Shown here: positions 24,113 to 36,895 of the stretch, one piece after another | Layout: each line of letters starts with the position of its first letter | How positions within the stretch are numbered: position 1 is the first letter of the stretch | NCBI GenBank assembly: GCA_004194705.1 | Contig: SADC01000937.1 | Location: 62,001 to 126,000, forward strand | Reading direction: 5' to 3' | Source of the DNA: Ditylenchus dipsaci | Taxonomy: Eukaryota; Nematoda; Chromadorea; Rhabditida; Anguinidae | DNA: 64,000 nt | The notes under the pieces: generated by a model | What the model was told of the DNA's origin: nothing | Database searches by the model: none | What the model saw: the letters and a program-made list of their open reading frames with translations, nothing else | Program-made: the position numbers and the translations under genes

Positions 24113-25253
24113 CGGCGCTAAATATTCAAAAATATTTACTAAGTATCGTCAGCATAGAAAGTTTGGGAGAACGGCGTGTCATATAAGCAAATATTTGCTG
24201 CTTAGTAACGCCTGAGGACCTGGAGCTGGTCTGTCTTCTATTCAGTTTTTTTTGCTTATGGCTTGCAAATGCTCATCCACTAGGATATGAGCAACAAAAA
24301 ATATTATGGTAGGAACACAAAGACACTAGTTGCTCAATAATTTAGTTTACAACACATCAGATAAATCAGCAAAAAGAAAAATTTCATTGTGTTCAAGGAG
24401 TAGATAAAGCAATATTTTTGGCGAATTTATGTATGGATGGGATACGTTTCGAAATAAATTTCGGTTTCACTAACATTCTCAAACAAATCCTGTTTCTAAT
24501 CGTAAACTAATTTAAGGCCGCTGTTTGTACAACTTTTTCCGATATTTTTTAAAACGTGAATATCTTCCTTGTAAAAATAAATCCAAAATAAAGTTGAGAG
24601 TAGATTATCTATCACAATTCGTGACATCTTTCGCAACACTAAAATTACTAAATAAGATACTTTTCTTTTCTTACAAAAGATAGGACAGCAAAAACAACAA
24701 AAAGAAAGTTTGCTCTCTGATTTCCAATCAATACACTGCTGACCCTAAATGTTATTCTCAGTTTTCCAAATAAAAAACAGGAAAAAGAAATGCGTTGTTA
24801 CAAATTTCTAAAATGCATAAATAGATATGGCCGAAGTTTTAGGGGCCTGTTTTGAATAAAAGTCACTAATAAAATGACCTACTTTTCGATGATGAGTAAG
24901 GCAAGGATCTCAGATACATTTTTCCTGTTCCGGCCCACAGTTCATTTTTTTATTTATTTAATGGAGCACTTGAACCTGAGCCACCCAGAAAGTCAGCTTG
25001 GGGTACCAAGGCAAATTTTTTGAAAATTATGAGTTTATTATTTTTCACCTTTATTTTGTATAAAAATGATTAAAAATGCAAAATAAATACTTTTTGAGAC
25101 TTTTAAAAAAGGTAAAAAATAATAAAATTGCCTTGGTCCCTCAAGCTGATTTTCTGGGTGGCTCAGGTTCAATTTAGCCTATTTAATTATCCTCAAAAAT
25201 AAGAAAAAATTGATAAATTTAAAAAAAAGTTAACTACAATCACGCAACTATTA

Positions 25254-25908
25254 TGGCTCATTTATAAACGTTGTCGTTGTCGTTGTCGTCGTCTTTGTCG
25301 TTGGAATATTTTTTTATAAAACCCTTTTTTCGCCAACGACAACGACGACCTATTTATAAAAAATCCAACGACAACGCCAACGATAACGAAATTTTTCATT
25401 CAAAATTGGACAAATTTCGCATTCTCAGACGAGATTCCAAGGGAAAACGTGTGGAGAATATAGTTAATCCTTAAAATTCTGACTTAAAATGTAAAATTTG
25501 TCTAATTTGAAAGAAAAATTTTCGTTGTCGTTGGCGTTGTCGTTGGATTTTTTATAAATAGGTCGTCGTTGGCGTTGTCGTTGGTGTAAAAGTGCCTTTA
25601 TAAAACATTGGCGCTACTAGCGAATACGCTACTAGCGAATATCCCCCCCCCAAGCATCCGACCTTTTAAAAATTGCTGTAACTACCCTTGCAAACAACAA
25701 GTTTAGGCTTAGCCCTTAGGCTTGGGGTAGGCCAGCGTACGGAAGTTATGACTAATGAAGAGTTTGCGCACATTTTCCGGGGTCTGGGACATATATTTGG
25801 GTACTTTTTACTGAAGTAAAAAAAGTGAAAATCGTTGGGGGGGGGGGGGGTATTCGCTAGTAGGGTCAAAACATTTTTTTCCAACGACAACGTTTATAAA
25901 TGAGCCAT
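25254..25908. mobile_element. Element with GGCTCATTTATAAACG inverted ends
   Basis: GGCTCATTTATAAACGTTGT at the left is mirrored by ACAACGTTTATAAATGAGCC at the right. Between them GTCGTTGTCGTTG/CAACGACAACG palindromes recur at least four times, and a C run and a G run (about 25640, 25840) pair across a central GGCCAGCGTACGG remnant. It appears built by nested insertion of fold-backs. Confidence 0.65.
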
Positions 25909-26289
25909 TACAAATCTAAAATTTTCATAAGATCTATTTTCTCTGAATTCATTTTAAATAATTGGATACTTCCGGAAGAAATAACAACTATAGGCAGTGT
26001 GTAGTAAAGCTGAGAGACTCTAATTATTTAGAAATTTTTACTCGTATTCTAGTAGTGCGAGGCAAATTTTCTTAAAATCGAGGCAGTCAAAGCTTTTTAT
26101 CGAAAGAAGATAAACTTCGACAAACTCGACCTCTTTCATAAGACACACCCTGAAACTTGATTTTCAAGCTGGGTCCGGTACTTTTTGACCCCCTTTTCGA
26201 AGCCTTGTATTAAGAACCATGAAACTAGGTAAGCACAGAATTTTGAAAATTCGGATTCGCTCAGGACTAACCTAATTTGGTTAATAATG

Positions 26290-26966
26290 TTTTCGAACAA
26301 TACTTTTTTCTCCGCCTAAAACACTTCTTTTTCCGCCTAAAACACTTTTTTCAGCCTAATTTCATTTCCGCCTAAGACACTTTTTTCTCCGCTTAATTTA
26401 CTTCTTTTCCGCCTAATTTACTCTTTTCCCGACTAATTTTGATTATCGACACGAAATCAACCATTTTTGATTTTTTTGTGTGAAATTGAGGGGTGAGGGA
26501 AGACCAGATGGCTCAGGACCCACTCCGGAATGGCCAAAAGCCAAAATTATTGGTTTTTTGGGGGTTTACTAAAGGGGGAGTAAACTTTTCGAGAAAAATC
26601 GATTTAGCGGATCAGATTTCGGGTTCGATCGGCTTTATCGCCCACAACTCCACCCTGAACCACTCAAAACCACCATAAACCTGGAATTCTGAGCGATTTA
26701 GCCCATAGGACCCGAAATCTGATCCGCTCAATCGATTTTTCTCAAAAAGCTTACTCCCCTTTAGTAAACCCTCAAAAAAAATTATTTCGGCCTCTTGGCC
26801 ATTCCGGAGAGGTTATTAAGCGATCTGGTCTCTCCCCACCCCTCAATTTCACACAAAAAATCAAAAATGGTTGATTTTGTGTCGATAATCAAAATTAGTC
26901 GGTAAAAAGAGTGTTTTAGGCGGAAAAAGAAGTAAATTAGGCGGAGAAAAAAGTATTGTCCAATGT
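26290..26966. mobile_element. Fold-back element with TTTCCGCCTAA array ends
   Basis: GAACAATACTTTTTTCTCCG and a short array of TTTTTCCGCCTAAAACAC-like units at the left are mirrored by GGCGGAGAAAAAAGTATTG at the right. Inner arms include CACTCCGGAATGGCCAAAAG, GGTTTACTAAAGGGGGAGTA and CGGATCAGATTTCGGGT. Pieces of the same element recur near 57340-57680 and 58640-59130. Confidence 0.7.
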
Positions 26967-27687
26967 TTTCTAATCATCTTTTGTGTGCATTTTAAATTTA
27001 AATTTTATTTATTAGTCAATACAGAACGCAATCTTGAATAAAAACACTGCAGAGCCATGGAAGTTGCCTGAGTCATCCAATCTCGCATTGTCAAGCTATG
27101 TTGGGCTCAACTAGTGGGTGGTTTAAATTTTGAAAAAAAAAATTGGATGCGAACAAAAACAATTTGGAAATATTATTGACAAAAATGGGTTTGTCCCGCA
27201 CCAATTCAATTTCACAGATTGCCGTGCTTTTCAATTTTCAAGATTCTGTTCGCAGCAGAGTTTGCAAAAAGAATCGAAATTTAGTTTAAAAAGCGTCAGA
27301 ACCAGCTGGTTAACTAACTTGAGTAGTACGTCATGGAAACATGGAAAAGCTCAAAATTAAAATAAAAGTATATAAAAGTATTTATTGCTTCGTTAGCAAT
27401 GATATTTCCAGTAGTTAGAATTCTTTGTTAAAATTTTTCAAATTTCGATATTAAAAATCAAAAGATTTAATCTTTCTGAAATCAAAAAATAAATTATTAA
27501 TTTCTAACTTAGCCTAAAAATTTGTTACTGGGCGAGTTAAAATAACCACCACCTAAAATGTGTGTGTGATCTGTTCTGCTTTCGAATTGCTCAGATAGTC
27601 TTTTCGGTCTTTCTAACTTTATCACTAGACGATTCTTTGAAAGTAGGAAGGGTTATGAGTGAGGGGACCAACTTATAAACTAACATA

Positions 27688-28106
27688 CAGTCGACGCTTT
27701 TACTTAGGACACCCAAGGACCGGCCAACTTACCGGGTTTGACACTTTTTTACCTCAAGTTTTTAATACCTTTGCTAGTTCTGTTTTGACAGTCTGGTCCC
27801 AAATATTGCAAGGATTCTGATTTTGCCGATCGTTCTTTGAAAACCCAATGTTTTTGCTCTAAAAAAGCCAAAACTCTAATCAAAAAACAGGTATTTTCGA
27901 TAGAGCCTGCCCTAACTTGGAGCTTTTTCAGAGCAAAAAATTTACGGTTTTTAGAAAACGATCGGGCAAATTGGAATCCTTGCGATATTTGGAGCAGACT
28001 GTCAATACAGAACCAGAAATTTTTTTCACAAAATAGAGCTAAAAAAAGTGTTGGACTCGAGGTGGGAACGAACTTCTGTCCTAAGCCTAAGTGAGAGCGT
28101 CGACTG
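27688..28106. mobile_element. CAGTCGAC-family MITE with TA duplication
   Basis: TA-flanked CAGTCGACGCTTTTACTTAG is mirrored by CTAAGTGAGAGCGTCGACTG. Both arms carry the family motifs (GACACTTTTTTACCTCAAGT; GGAATCCTTGCGATATTTGG). It carries no gene. Confidence 0.8.
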
Positions 28107-28996
28107 TAGAACGATGTGAACTGGCCCTACTAATCCATCAAATATGCATGCGAATCAGGTTAGCCGCCTGTCTTATTATTTTCACGCATAAACCTCTCTA
28201 AATGCATTTTAAACAAGGCTGCAAATCAGGACTGCATCGGACATGAAAAAATATCGGATCGGACGTCAAAATGTGCCGGATACCGGTTATCGGATTTCGC
28301 ATAAATTTCATAAATTTACATTTTATTTTAAAAAGTTTTAAAAATTAAAAAAAAAATTAAAACTTGTTTCCGAAAATCGGCAATTTTTCCCATACCGAAT
28401 ATCGGATGTAGGATATCCGGATCCATTAGTAATTTTTATGTCCTTTTTTATTAATAATTAATAATTAATTTTTTATAATTATTTTAAAATCAAATCTCAA
28501 AATAATTTTCTGAACATTTATATAAAAACAAAATTTGTGTTCCGCTTTTTTTCTGTTTTACTTGCTTCATTAAAATTTCAAAAGCTGGAAATAGGATATG
28601 GGTGATTACCAGCAAACAAGCAAGTTAGTTAGCAACTGGAGAATGCCGTCAAGTCCAAAGTTGCCAAGGCAATATGCTGCTGTTTTGTGTGTGTGTGCTT
28701 GCCTACCCCTAGCTGCTAATACTGGGTTTGTGTTCCACCGCCAAGGCGAATAAAATGGCGAGAGCCTAAAACACACCTGAGTTCCCCCTCTGGCTCTTCT
28801 ATTCTGACTACTATTATTTGGTTCGTTTGAATGCTAGCAATAATAAACACCTAGGTGGTGGTCCAGTCCTTCCTTTATTACTTTTATGTGAGTGGACAGC
28901 GGAAGGCGTGTGTGGACCGTGAAATTTGTTTATTTTTGCTATATTTTGCTACTACTATTTTTGGTATTAGAATTTTTGAATTTGAGTCAGTGAAAT

Positions 28997-31900
28997 ATGG
29001 CTGAGAGTGTGCGTGTGATCTGCAGGTGCAGACCTCTCAACCAGAGGGAGATCAAACTCAATTCTAAGGTTGGGTTACAAAAACTAAATTTGAGCGTCAT
29101 TCTGTGTAGGGTAGCATCGAAAAATATTTTGAAACTTTTTGTATGATAGTTTAAATTTTGAAAGTTCATCAAAAAAATTTAAATTTCAAAAAATGTTTGT
29201 GGTTTTTCTTGGAAATCCAGTCAAGTTCGTTCCTGCACAGGATCCAACACTTTTGGACAAAATTTCAGAAAGTTTAAAAGCAGCATGGTCCTTAAAATCT
29301 TTAGGATTCCGGTTTGGCCAATCATTTTACAGAAAAATTAGATTTTTTTCTCTAAAAAAATTAATGATCGCCTCTTTTTAAAATAGGCCAACAACAAATT
29401 CAAATTTGTAGGTATGCGTGGAAATGGACCCATCCATTGGACAATGCTTACTCCAAAGCAATGAAGAAGATCCTCCAAAGACGTTTGCCTTTGACGGAGT
29501 CTACTACATGGATTCCACTGCTGAACAAATCTACAATGACATAGTTTATCCCCTAGTTGAGGTAGATTCAAACTGAAAACAACCCAAAGTAATTGACTTC
29601 GTAACTTTAGAATGTGATCGAAGGCTATAATGGCACAGTGTTTGCATATGGCCAGACTGGCTCGGGCAAGACCTACTCCATGCAGGGTGATGACAGCCAG
29701 CCTGTTCAAAGAGGCATCATTCCACGCACTTTTGAACATATATTTGAAGCTATAGCCACCACTGAACACACCAAGTTTTTAGTCCACGTTTCTTATCTGG
29801 AGGTGGGTATTTTTAAAGGAGTCCGTATTGCGATAGAATACATTAATTGATCGAAACCGATAACCGGGCATTTTGAACTCAAACAAACCCTGCGACGAGC
29901 AAAAATTGGTTAACTGAGAGCAGATTGAGGTCAAATAAGACAGAACAATAAGTCTAATTTGTTGAGCACCTGGCCTTATTCGTGAGCCCCTGTCTATAAA
30001 TGGGGACATGATTTTAAGCCAAATCTGACATATTCGGATGCGCTCTGGTCCGGTGGCTCGAAAAAAATCTTTCGTAAAATATTAGGCCTGAAGAGATAAA
30101 GTTATAATAATAATATTGTTGCAGATCTACAACGAAGATGTTCGAGATCTGCTAGGCAAAGAAAAGCTGAAGTTGGAGATCAAAGAACACTCAGAACGAG
30201 GAGTTTATGTGGCTGGTCTGTCCATGCATGTGTGCCACGATGTGAAGCAGTGCCACGAACTCATGCAGTATGGCTTCAACAACCGACATGTGGGTGCCAC
30301 ACTCATGAACAAGGACAGCTCCAGGTAGTAATACCACTCCTAATCCATCAAATAAATTTAAATAAACAGGAGTCACTCCATTTTCACTGTTTACGTGGAA
30401 GCCCTAGATGAAAGTGGGTCGATCCGGATGGGCAAGCTCAATTTAGTGGATCTAGCAGGTAGTGAGCGTCAAGCCAAGACTGGCGCTACTGGAGAGCGCT
30501 TCAAAGAGGCCACTAAAATCAACCTGTCCCTGTCGGCCCTAGGCAATGTGATTTCAGCATTGGTAGATGGAAAGTCCAAGCACATTCCTTACAGGGACTC
30601 CAAGCTGACCAGATTGCTGCAAGATTCTTTGGGTGGGAACACTAAGACTGTGATGGTAGCTTGTATCTCACCCTCAGACAACAATTTTGATGAGACTTTG
30701 TCCACACTACGCTATGCTAACCGGGCCAAGAACATTAAGAACAAACCCAAAATTAATGAAGATCCTAAAGATGCACTACTCAGAGAGTACCAGGAAGAAA
30801 TACAGAGACTCAAGATGCTGATGCAACAACCAGGTAGTAATCATACATGGTTACCATGATCTCGCTCGTTAAAAAGTAGTCTGCAATGTGCTTTGATAAT
30901 TTAAGATATGTAATAGTAAGGACTGCGATGGAGATTTCGGCGGGCAGGAGTAAGATGCGGCAAAACTAATTGCGGCAAATGACATTGCAACAATTAGAAT
31001 TGCGGCAAAATCATATTGCAACAATTGTCGTAATGACAAATTTTGTTCAGATGTAGCGAAACTGTAGCAAACTCTAATAAAAATTCGCTAAGTGGTAGAT
31101 GGACAATAACGGGTAAGAACGCTCATAGTTTTGGTTGCCGCAATTCGAATTGTCGCAATATAGTTTTCCGCATCTTACTCCTGCCCGATTTCGGCTCTAG
31201 TGCAGATAAAATGTCCCAAATAATTTTTTGAAAAAGACTTCAGGATGACCGATTTTTAGCAGTGTTTTGTATACCTTGACTCCACCACATCCATAAAAGC
31301 ATGCAGTCAAACCTCGATAAGGGACCCCTAGGGACCGACCTCATAGTGCCGGTTTATCGAGGTGCCGGTTCATCGGGGTGTCGTTTTCCTTAAAGTGTCG
31401 AGTACCTGGCCAAATCAAGTGTCCACAGGGTGCCGGTTTATCAAGGGTGCCGGTTTATCGAGGTTCGACTGTACACAAAACCAAAATGAAGCCTAGACTC
31501 AGAACTTAGTTATATACCGTATTTCATTTAATTAGGCGGCCCTAGATTTTTAGAATCAATATCTCAGCCCAGAATTTTTTTCGCAAAGCTGTTTATTGCA
31601 TTTACTTAGCTCCACGAGCTCTACCGATTTCGCTTTTTAAATTTTGGGGTTTTATCCAAAAATCTTGAGGTCGTCCTTAAATTTTTCCGATTTCCGGGCA
31701 TCCAAAAAATAAGGCAGCCTGCCTTATTAGTGGAAATACGGTAACTTAAAAGGTTATAGATAGGCAAGTGAACTGACTCAGATTGAAATGTTAAAAAAAG
31801 TAAACCCATCCAGTCTATTTAATAATACATACTTCAGTTAGTTTACCCTGGTCTTTCATTTGGCTTGGTTTTTTAACAGTAATTATATTTCAACAAAAAT

Positions 31901-34900
31901 TGTCTTTTTAAGTAAAGAAAAGGTGCTACAAACCACTTTTACAACTATTTTAGTATTGAGTATAAAATTTATAATTTTCAAACTCATTACATTTCCAGGA
32001 GCCATAGCCGCCAACCCTACAGCCCACCATGGACCCAACTCAACAGACGTGGAAGCCGAGAAACAAAAGCTCAGGGCCGAGTTTGAGCATGCTATGAACG
32101 AGCTGAGAAGCAGCTACGAACATGAGCAAAAGAGCAAGGAAAAACTGCAAGCAGATCTAGCCAAACTCAAGCAAGCTTACGAAAAAGCAAATGAGGAAAT
32201 AGATGAGGCCAGAAAAGCGGCTCCTGAGGCAGTTCTGGACGAGAAAGAGGCTCAGAAACGAATTGAGATATTGCAACAGCAATTGGTAGGAGGGGAACAG
32301 GCTGGCAATGAGGCCCTAAAACAGAAAAGACGCAAGAAAATGAAGGCAGCTGAACGCAAAATGCAGTTATTGGCAGGTAATTAATGGCATTCTGAATTAG
32401 TGGATGAGTTTTATTGGTTTCAGATGCACTGAATGTGCACAAGGACGACCCACTGTTGCATGTTTACACATCAACACAGGATAAATTGGATGCCACTGTC
32501 TTGCAATACAATAGAGAAGTGCAAAGGTGGGTTGATAATTTGATCAAAAAATTTATTAGCAAAGACTGAAACCAGCCTAAATCCTAGCTTTGGGTTGATA
32601 CGAGCAACTAGTTATTTGGACAATTTTTGGCTGTTTTTCATTTTTTTCTTTTTGGGCGTTTTTTTTAAATCGACCTAAATTTTCCATAGATCCCGTTCTT
32701 CTCTATGCTTTTCAATATTGAATATTGAAGGGTTTTCAGGTTTTTTGTGTTCGTCAATTTTCACAAACCTAGTTTCTACAAAGAGCAATATTTCAAAATT
32801 TAAATTAAAACACTACTTAGATATATTTAGAACAAAGTGTTGGAGAGTGAAATACATGATCTACAAGGCGAATTCGAGCTTGATCGCCTGGACTATCTGG
32901 AAACTATCAGAAAACAAGACCAACACCTAAAACTAATGCAACAAATTCTGGAAAAGATCCAACCATCCATTCGCAAAGACTCCAACTATGCAAATTTGGA
33001 GAAGGTCAAGAAGGAGGCCACATGGAACGAGGACCAGGTTTTATGCTCAAAATTTAAAAATCTAATACCCAACAATTTTTTGTGTTCAGTCCAGATGGGT
33101 ATTACCAGAAATGACTGCCTCAGGTCTAAAGGTCAATTCATTGCCCAGTGCTAATCACAGTAAATTTTGTGAAATTTAACTAGTTTTACTTTTACAACTG
33201 TTATTTTGATCAGTTTCTCCAATCAACGGTGTGGACCATGAATACTCCAGTGGCGCAGAAAATGATGACCTGGACTCAAGGCTCAAAAGGGTAAATTTGT
33301 AAAAAAAAAAACTAACACTAGTTTTCCTAGAAAATTACTTAGATCCCGCAAGCTTATCTTTTAAAGGGTCATATCAGCGCGTTACAAGAAAATTAAGGCG
33401 GGGACCAGCAATTTTTCAAAAATTGTTCTTTTTTCACTCGTCTCATGTCAAATCTGATATTCATGACTTTATCCTACATTTAAAAAGTAGGCAGAAAACT
33501 TTAGTCGGAGAAATAAAATGCTGGTCTCCGCCTTAATTGCAGTGTAACGCGCTAGTATGCCCCTTTAAATTAGTCAAGAAAAATTCTTTTTTTACGGGCA
33601 CTGAATTTTTATATTCAAGTTTGAAGGTTTGGTCTAACTAAAGAGAGTATCACCAAATTAAGAAGCAACTACAGTCGACGCTCGATTTAGGGATACTCCT
33701 GGATAGGGTTGTACAATGGGAATTCCCGGTCTATTTCCGGGAATATTCCCGGGAACATTGGGAATATTCCCGGGTTTTCCGGTATTTTCCCGGGTTTTAT
33801 ATATTTCCGGAATTTCTACAACTCTACTCCTGGAGACCGCGCAAAAGGTATCGTTGAATCAAGTCATTTTACGTAATCGCTGGCCAAACAAGCATTGAAA
33901 AAGTTATCGTTAAATCGGGGTATGGTTATATCGTGATATAGTTAAGCCGAGGGTTGACTTTATATAAAAATGGCCTTGAAAAATGTTTCATGTGCAAAGC
34001 ATTTGCAAAAAAGGCTAGGGGAGATTTGCCAAAAACGAAATTTGCCAAATGTACGTTTTGCCAAAACGAAATTTGCCAAAACGAAATTTCCCAAAACGAA
34101 ATTTGCCAAAACGAAATTTGCCAAACGAAATTTGCCAAAACGAGATTTGCCAAAACGAAATTTGCCAAAACGAAATTTGCCAAAACGAGATTTGCCAAAA
34201 CGAAATTTGCCAAAACGAAATTTGCCAAAACGAGATTTGCCAAAACGAAATTTCCCAAAACGAAATTTGCCAAAACGAAATTTGCCAAAACGAAATTTGC
34301 CAAAACGAGATTTGCCAAAACGAAATTTGCCAAAGACGAACAGGGGGACCAAGGCAGTTTTTTTACGTTTACGTTGGTCATCTGAAAAAATGACTAGCTG
34401 CTTGCACGGTTATTTTAAATTTCCAACTTCAGTTAAGATTCAGTTAAGTGGACAACAAAACTTTATTTTACCACTGTCAAACCATCTTCAGCTTTTCCGA
34501 ATTAGTCCAGAAAACAAGTTTTGGAACATGAAAAACGTAAAAATTTTTTGATCCAAGTGAACGACCACTTGGTTTTAATGGTCTAATATGCAACTCGGGT
34601 ACTGCCAACTGAGTACTACAATCAAGATACCACTACCCAGAAAACGCATTCTACCAGCACCAAGTACCATTCCCTAAGCACTTCCACCTGAGTACCGATA
34701 CCCCGTCACTGCCTTAGTATAACCACCTGGATACCAATTTCTTGGTACTACCACCTTTTTTTGGATCATTTTACCGCCACCCAAAGCAGTAGTTAGAGAG
34801 AACTAACATTTTTAGGAGGTTTTGGGTGTTTTGAGTGGTTTGGGGTGGTTTTGGTCGGTCTGGGGTGGTTTGGACACAATCTAAAAATTTCGAAAAAAAA

Positions 34901-35552
34901 CGTAAAAAAACTGCCTTGGTCCCCCTGTTTGTCTTTTGGCAAATCTCGTTTTGGCAAATCTCGTTTTGGCGAATTTCGTTTTGCAAATTTCGTTTTTGGC
35001 AAATTTCGTTTTGGCAAATTTCGTTTTTGGCAAATTTCGTTTTTGGCAAATCTCCCCTAGCCCAAAAAATTATAATTTCGTTTTTCTTTCACGGAAATTA
35101 TCGAAAATTCTCAAAAATTTTGATCGGGAAGCAATGCAATTTTTTAGCTGTAACAGATTTATAGACACACATGAAATTTTAGAAGCTAGATCAAAGCATG
35201 GACAACGATTTTGTGAACAACTATTTCAAACAAGTCACAAATCGAACATACTAGACAAGTATAGTGTAGACAGGCACAAAAACAAAGGTATGACTGGATT
35301 TGCAAATTAAACGAAATCCTAAAAACCCAATTTTAGTTCAAGAAAAGGTGTCGAATTTTGTGAGACGCAACCAAAAGCTGATGCCTTGGTCAATGGAGTG
35401 ATCTACACTGACGAGCTCTACGACTCTAGCAACAGCAGTAACCTACTACAAATTGGGGGCAATACAGCTGCTTCTAGGCCCTGAGCGCCGCCAAGAAGCC
35501 CCAGAAATTGGAGGCCCTGCATCTGGTTCAGCGAAACAAATCTTTTACTTGA
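28997..35552 (+). CDS. KIF17: Kinesin-2 homodimeric motor, KIF17/OSM-3
   Basis: This is a plus-end microtubule motor for intraflagellar transport in cilia. Exons: 28997-29068, 29412-29561, 29611-29802, 30125-30324, 30370-30833, 31999-32376, 32424-32526, 32831-33037, 33090-33159, 33214-33290, 35183-35287 and 35337-35552. Start [19 protein letters not shown]-loop [11 protein letters not shown]; switch I NKDSSRSHS; switch [11 protein letters not shown]; then [19 protein letters not shown] and a neck ending near [11 protein letters not shown] coiled coil follows ([37 protein letters not shown]), as in KIF17. The tail includes NDFVNNYFK and ends [15 protein letters not shown]. One-base deletions lie near 32523-32525 and 35479-35481, and probably near 35250. 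AATAAA is at 35585. Large introns carry fold-back elements. Confidence 0.92.
30925..31195. mobile_element. Palindrome GGGCAGGAGTAAGATGCGG in kinesin intron
   Basis: GGGCAGGAGTAAGATGCGGC near 30940 is mirrored by CCGCATCTTACTCCTGCCC near 31167. The interior is rich in AATTGCGGCAA and TTGCAACAATT subrepeats. Confidence 0.6.
31304..31471. mobile_element. CAGTCAAACCTCG-ended MITE in kinesin intron
   Basis: The termini CAGTCAAACCTCGATAAGGG and TTTATCGAGGTTCGACTG pair, with TA on the right. The interior consists of GGTGCCGGTTTATCGAGG subrepeats, parallel in design to the element at 10361. Confidence 0.7.
34013..35062. mobile_element. Fold-back element with minisatellite arms
   Basis: The left arm opens GGCTAGGGGAGATTTGCC and runs as about 20 copies of a 15-bp CAAAACGAAATTTGC unit to about 34336. 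The right arm (about 34935-35062) is the same unit in inverse, ending GGCAAATCTCCCCTAGCC. Just inside each array is AGGGGGACCAAGGCAGTTTT or its inverse. The centre (about 34440-34580) shares ACCACTGTCAAACCATCTTC with the element at 44919. Frames through the array are artefacts. It lies in the 1.9-kb KIF17 intron. The design resembles Drosophila Foldback or Galileo elements, which is an inference from structure only. Confidence 0.75.
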
Positions 35553-35737
35553 ACATATATATGTATTTATTGCTGTTTGTATATAATAAAGACAGACTTC
35601 TACTAATACACTTGATTTGTGAAGCTGAGCTTTATCATCTCATTCTGACTATTTTATGAGGCAGGAAAAAAGTTAAGAATTTTTGAAATCCAACTGATTT
35701 TTCGATCTACCCTTAGTAAACGTCGAAAACAAAGATA

Positions 35738-35822
35738 CAGTCTCCAGGGGGAATCGAACCCGCGACTAATCTTCACATACTCTCGCCGCTCCACTATTGA
35801 ACTAGCGCAGTGTTTTTGAAAC
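35738..35822 (-). repeat. tRNA-like sequence, likely pseudogene or SINE head
   Basis: On the minus strand, TAGTTCAATAGTGGAGC (box A and a good D arm) is followed by GGGTTCGATTCCCCC (perfect box B, T arm with one mismatch). The acceptor strands do not pair and no convincing anticodon stem forms, so I do not call a functional tRNA. Confidence 0.5.
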
Positions 35823-36609
35823 TCAATCTCAAGGTCGATCTCAATCACAGGCTTAGGTCATCCTGCTAACACCTGTAAATCTAGCAACTTTGTTCTTTCA
35901 AACAGCTTTTTTCAACTTTTATGCCGTAGAAACCCATTTTCGTCAAATCGACAAATTGGCAATTGAATGAGTAGCAAACCAAAAAAGAACTTTTGGCTAT
36001 ATTCGAGTGTTTCAGTGGCCAATAGTAGACACCCGCCTATGTGGTGTCAGCAGGGTTGGGTAGCAACCCAGACAGCCAGTGTGTGTCTTTATTTCCCACA
36101 GGCCTCTAACCCTGGGACCAAACTTTGTCTGCCCTTTGCAGCAGTTCATTAAAATGACCTAAGGGGAGCAGGGGCTGCCTACTACTAGTTGACGAAGACA
36201 GCATTGATTTCTTTTTGCTCTATTTGGCCAGCTAAAGTTTGTTGGAATGAGTGTGAAAAAACCTTTTGACGGAAAATTGCGTGTATTTTGTTAGTGCTTA
36301 ATGGATTAGACTCACACCTCACACTCAAACTGGATTCACCAATCTTTTGTTAAAAAAATTGTGTTCTTGTTCTGGGCATTTGTATGCTGTTTTGTAACTT
36401 ATATATTTGCTCGTCAGTTAAGTGGTCAAACACCCTAACTGTTTTTAATACCGAAACAAAATCAAGTCAAGTGTGTGTAAAATGTGTATTTTATCTAGCG
36501 CTTAGCGGGATTTTGTCTATATTAAAATATAGCTTGGCTGTTCGACCATTTCTTTGAGAGAAAAGTATCTCAGCTACAAAAACGGCATACGAACGTCTAA
36601 AATAAGAGC

Positions 36610-36895
36610 TTGAAATTTTTGCAAAAAGGCACTAGCGCAGAATCCGTTTTCGTTTTTTGCATGAGTCCCCCTGCTATTTTATTTTGTTGAAAAATACCTT
36701 GGTCTCCCCTGTCCTTTTCAAAGTGATTATGGTCATGTTGATCATGTTAACTATAATCACCTTGATCATCATAATTACCATATTAATATAATTATAATTA
36801 ATAGGGGGACAAGGGTATTTTTCAACAAGAAACAACGGGGAGAACCAATGCAAAAAACGGAAACGGATTGTGCACTAGCGCCGAAAAAGGTAAGT
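36610..36895. repeat. Palindrome with CACTAGCGC ends
   Basis: GCACTAGCGCAGAATCCGTT and GTCCCCCTGCTATTTTATTT at the left are mirrored near 36800-36893 (GGGGGACAAGGGTATTTTTC; ACGGATTGTGCACTAGCGCC). An ATCATGTTAACTATAATCAC centre is itself palindromic. Confidence 0.6.

Larger units (their letters stand above)
24115..28990. other. Intergenic region between divergent genes
   Basis: The dehydrogenase gene (-) and the kinesin gene (+) diverge from this stretch, so it should hold both promoters; I can point to no specific site. It contains three large inverted-repeat elements (25254, 26290, 27688), smaller palindromes (about 24990-25165, 28240-28420) and no supportable exon. Confidence 0.5.

Noticed and set aside
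34018..34340. CRISPR-like regular direct repeats
   Set aside because: The units are contiguous with no unique spacers, and the genome is animal.
33926..34551. Several long overlapping frames of repeating KRNLPK / CQNEICQN / FVLANFVLA peptides
   Set aside because: They are translations of a 15-bp tandem array, open in many frames because the unit length is a multiple of three.
35738..35822. Functional tRNA gene on the minus strand
   Set aside because: Boxes A and B are good, but the acceptor stem does not pair and no clear anticodon stem forms.
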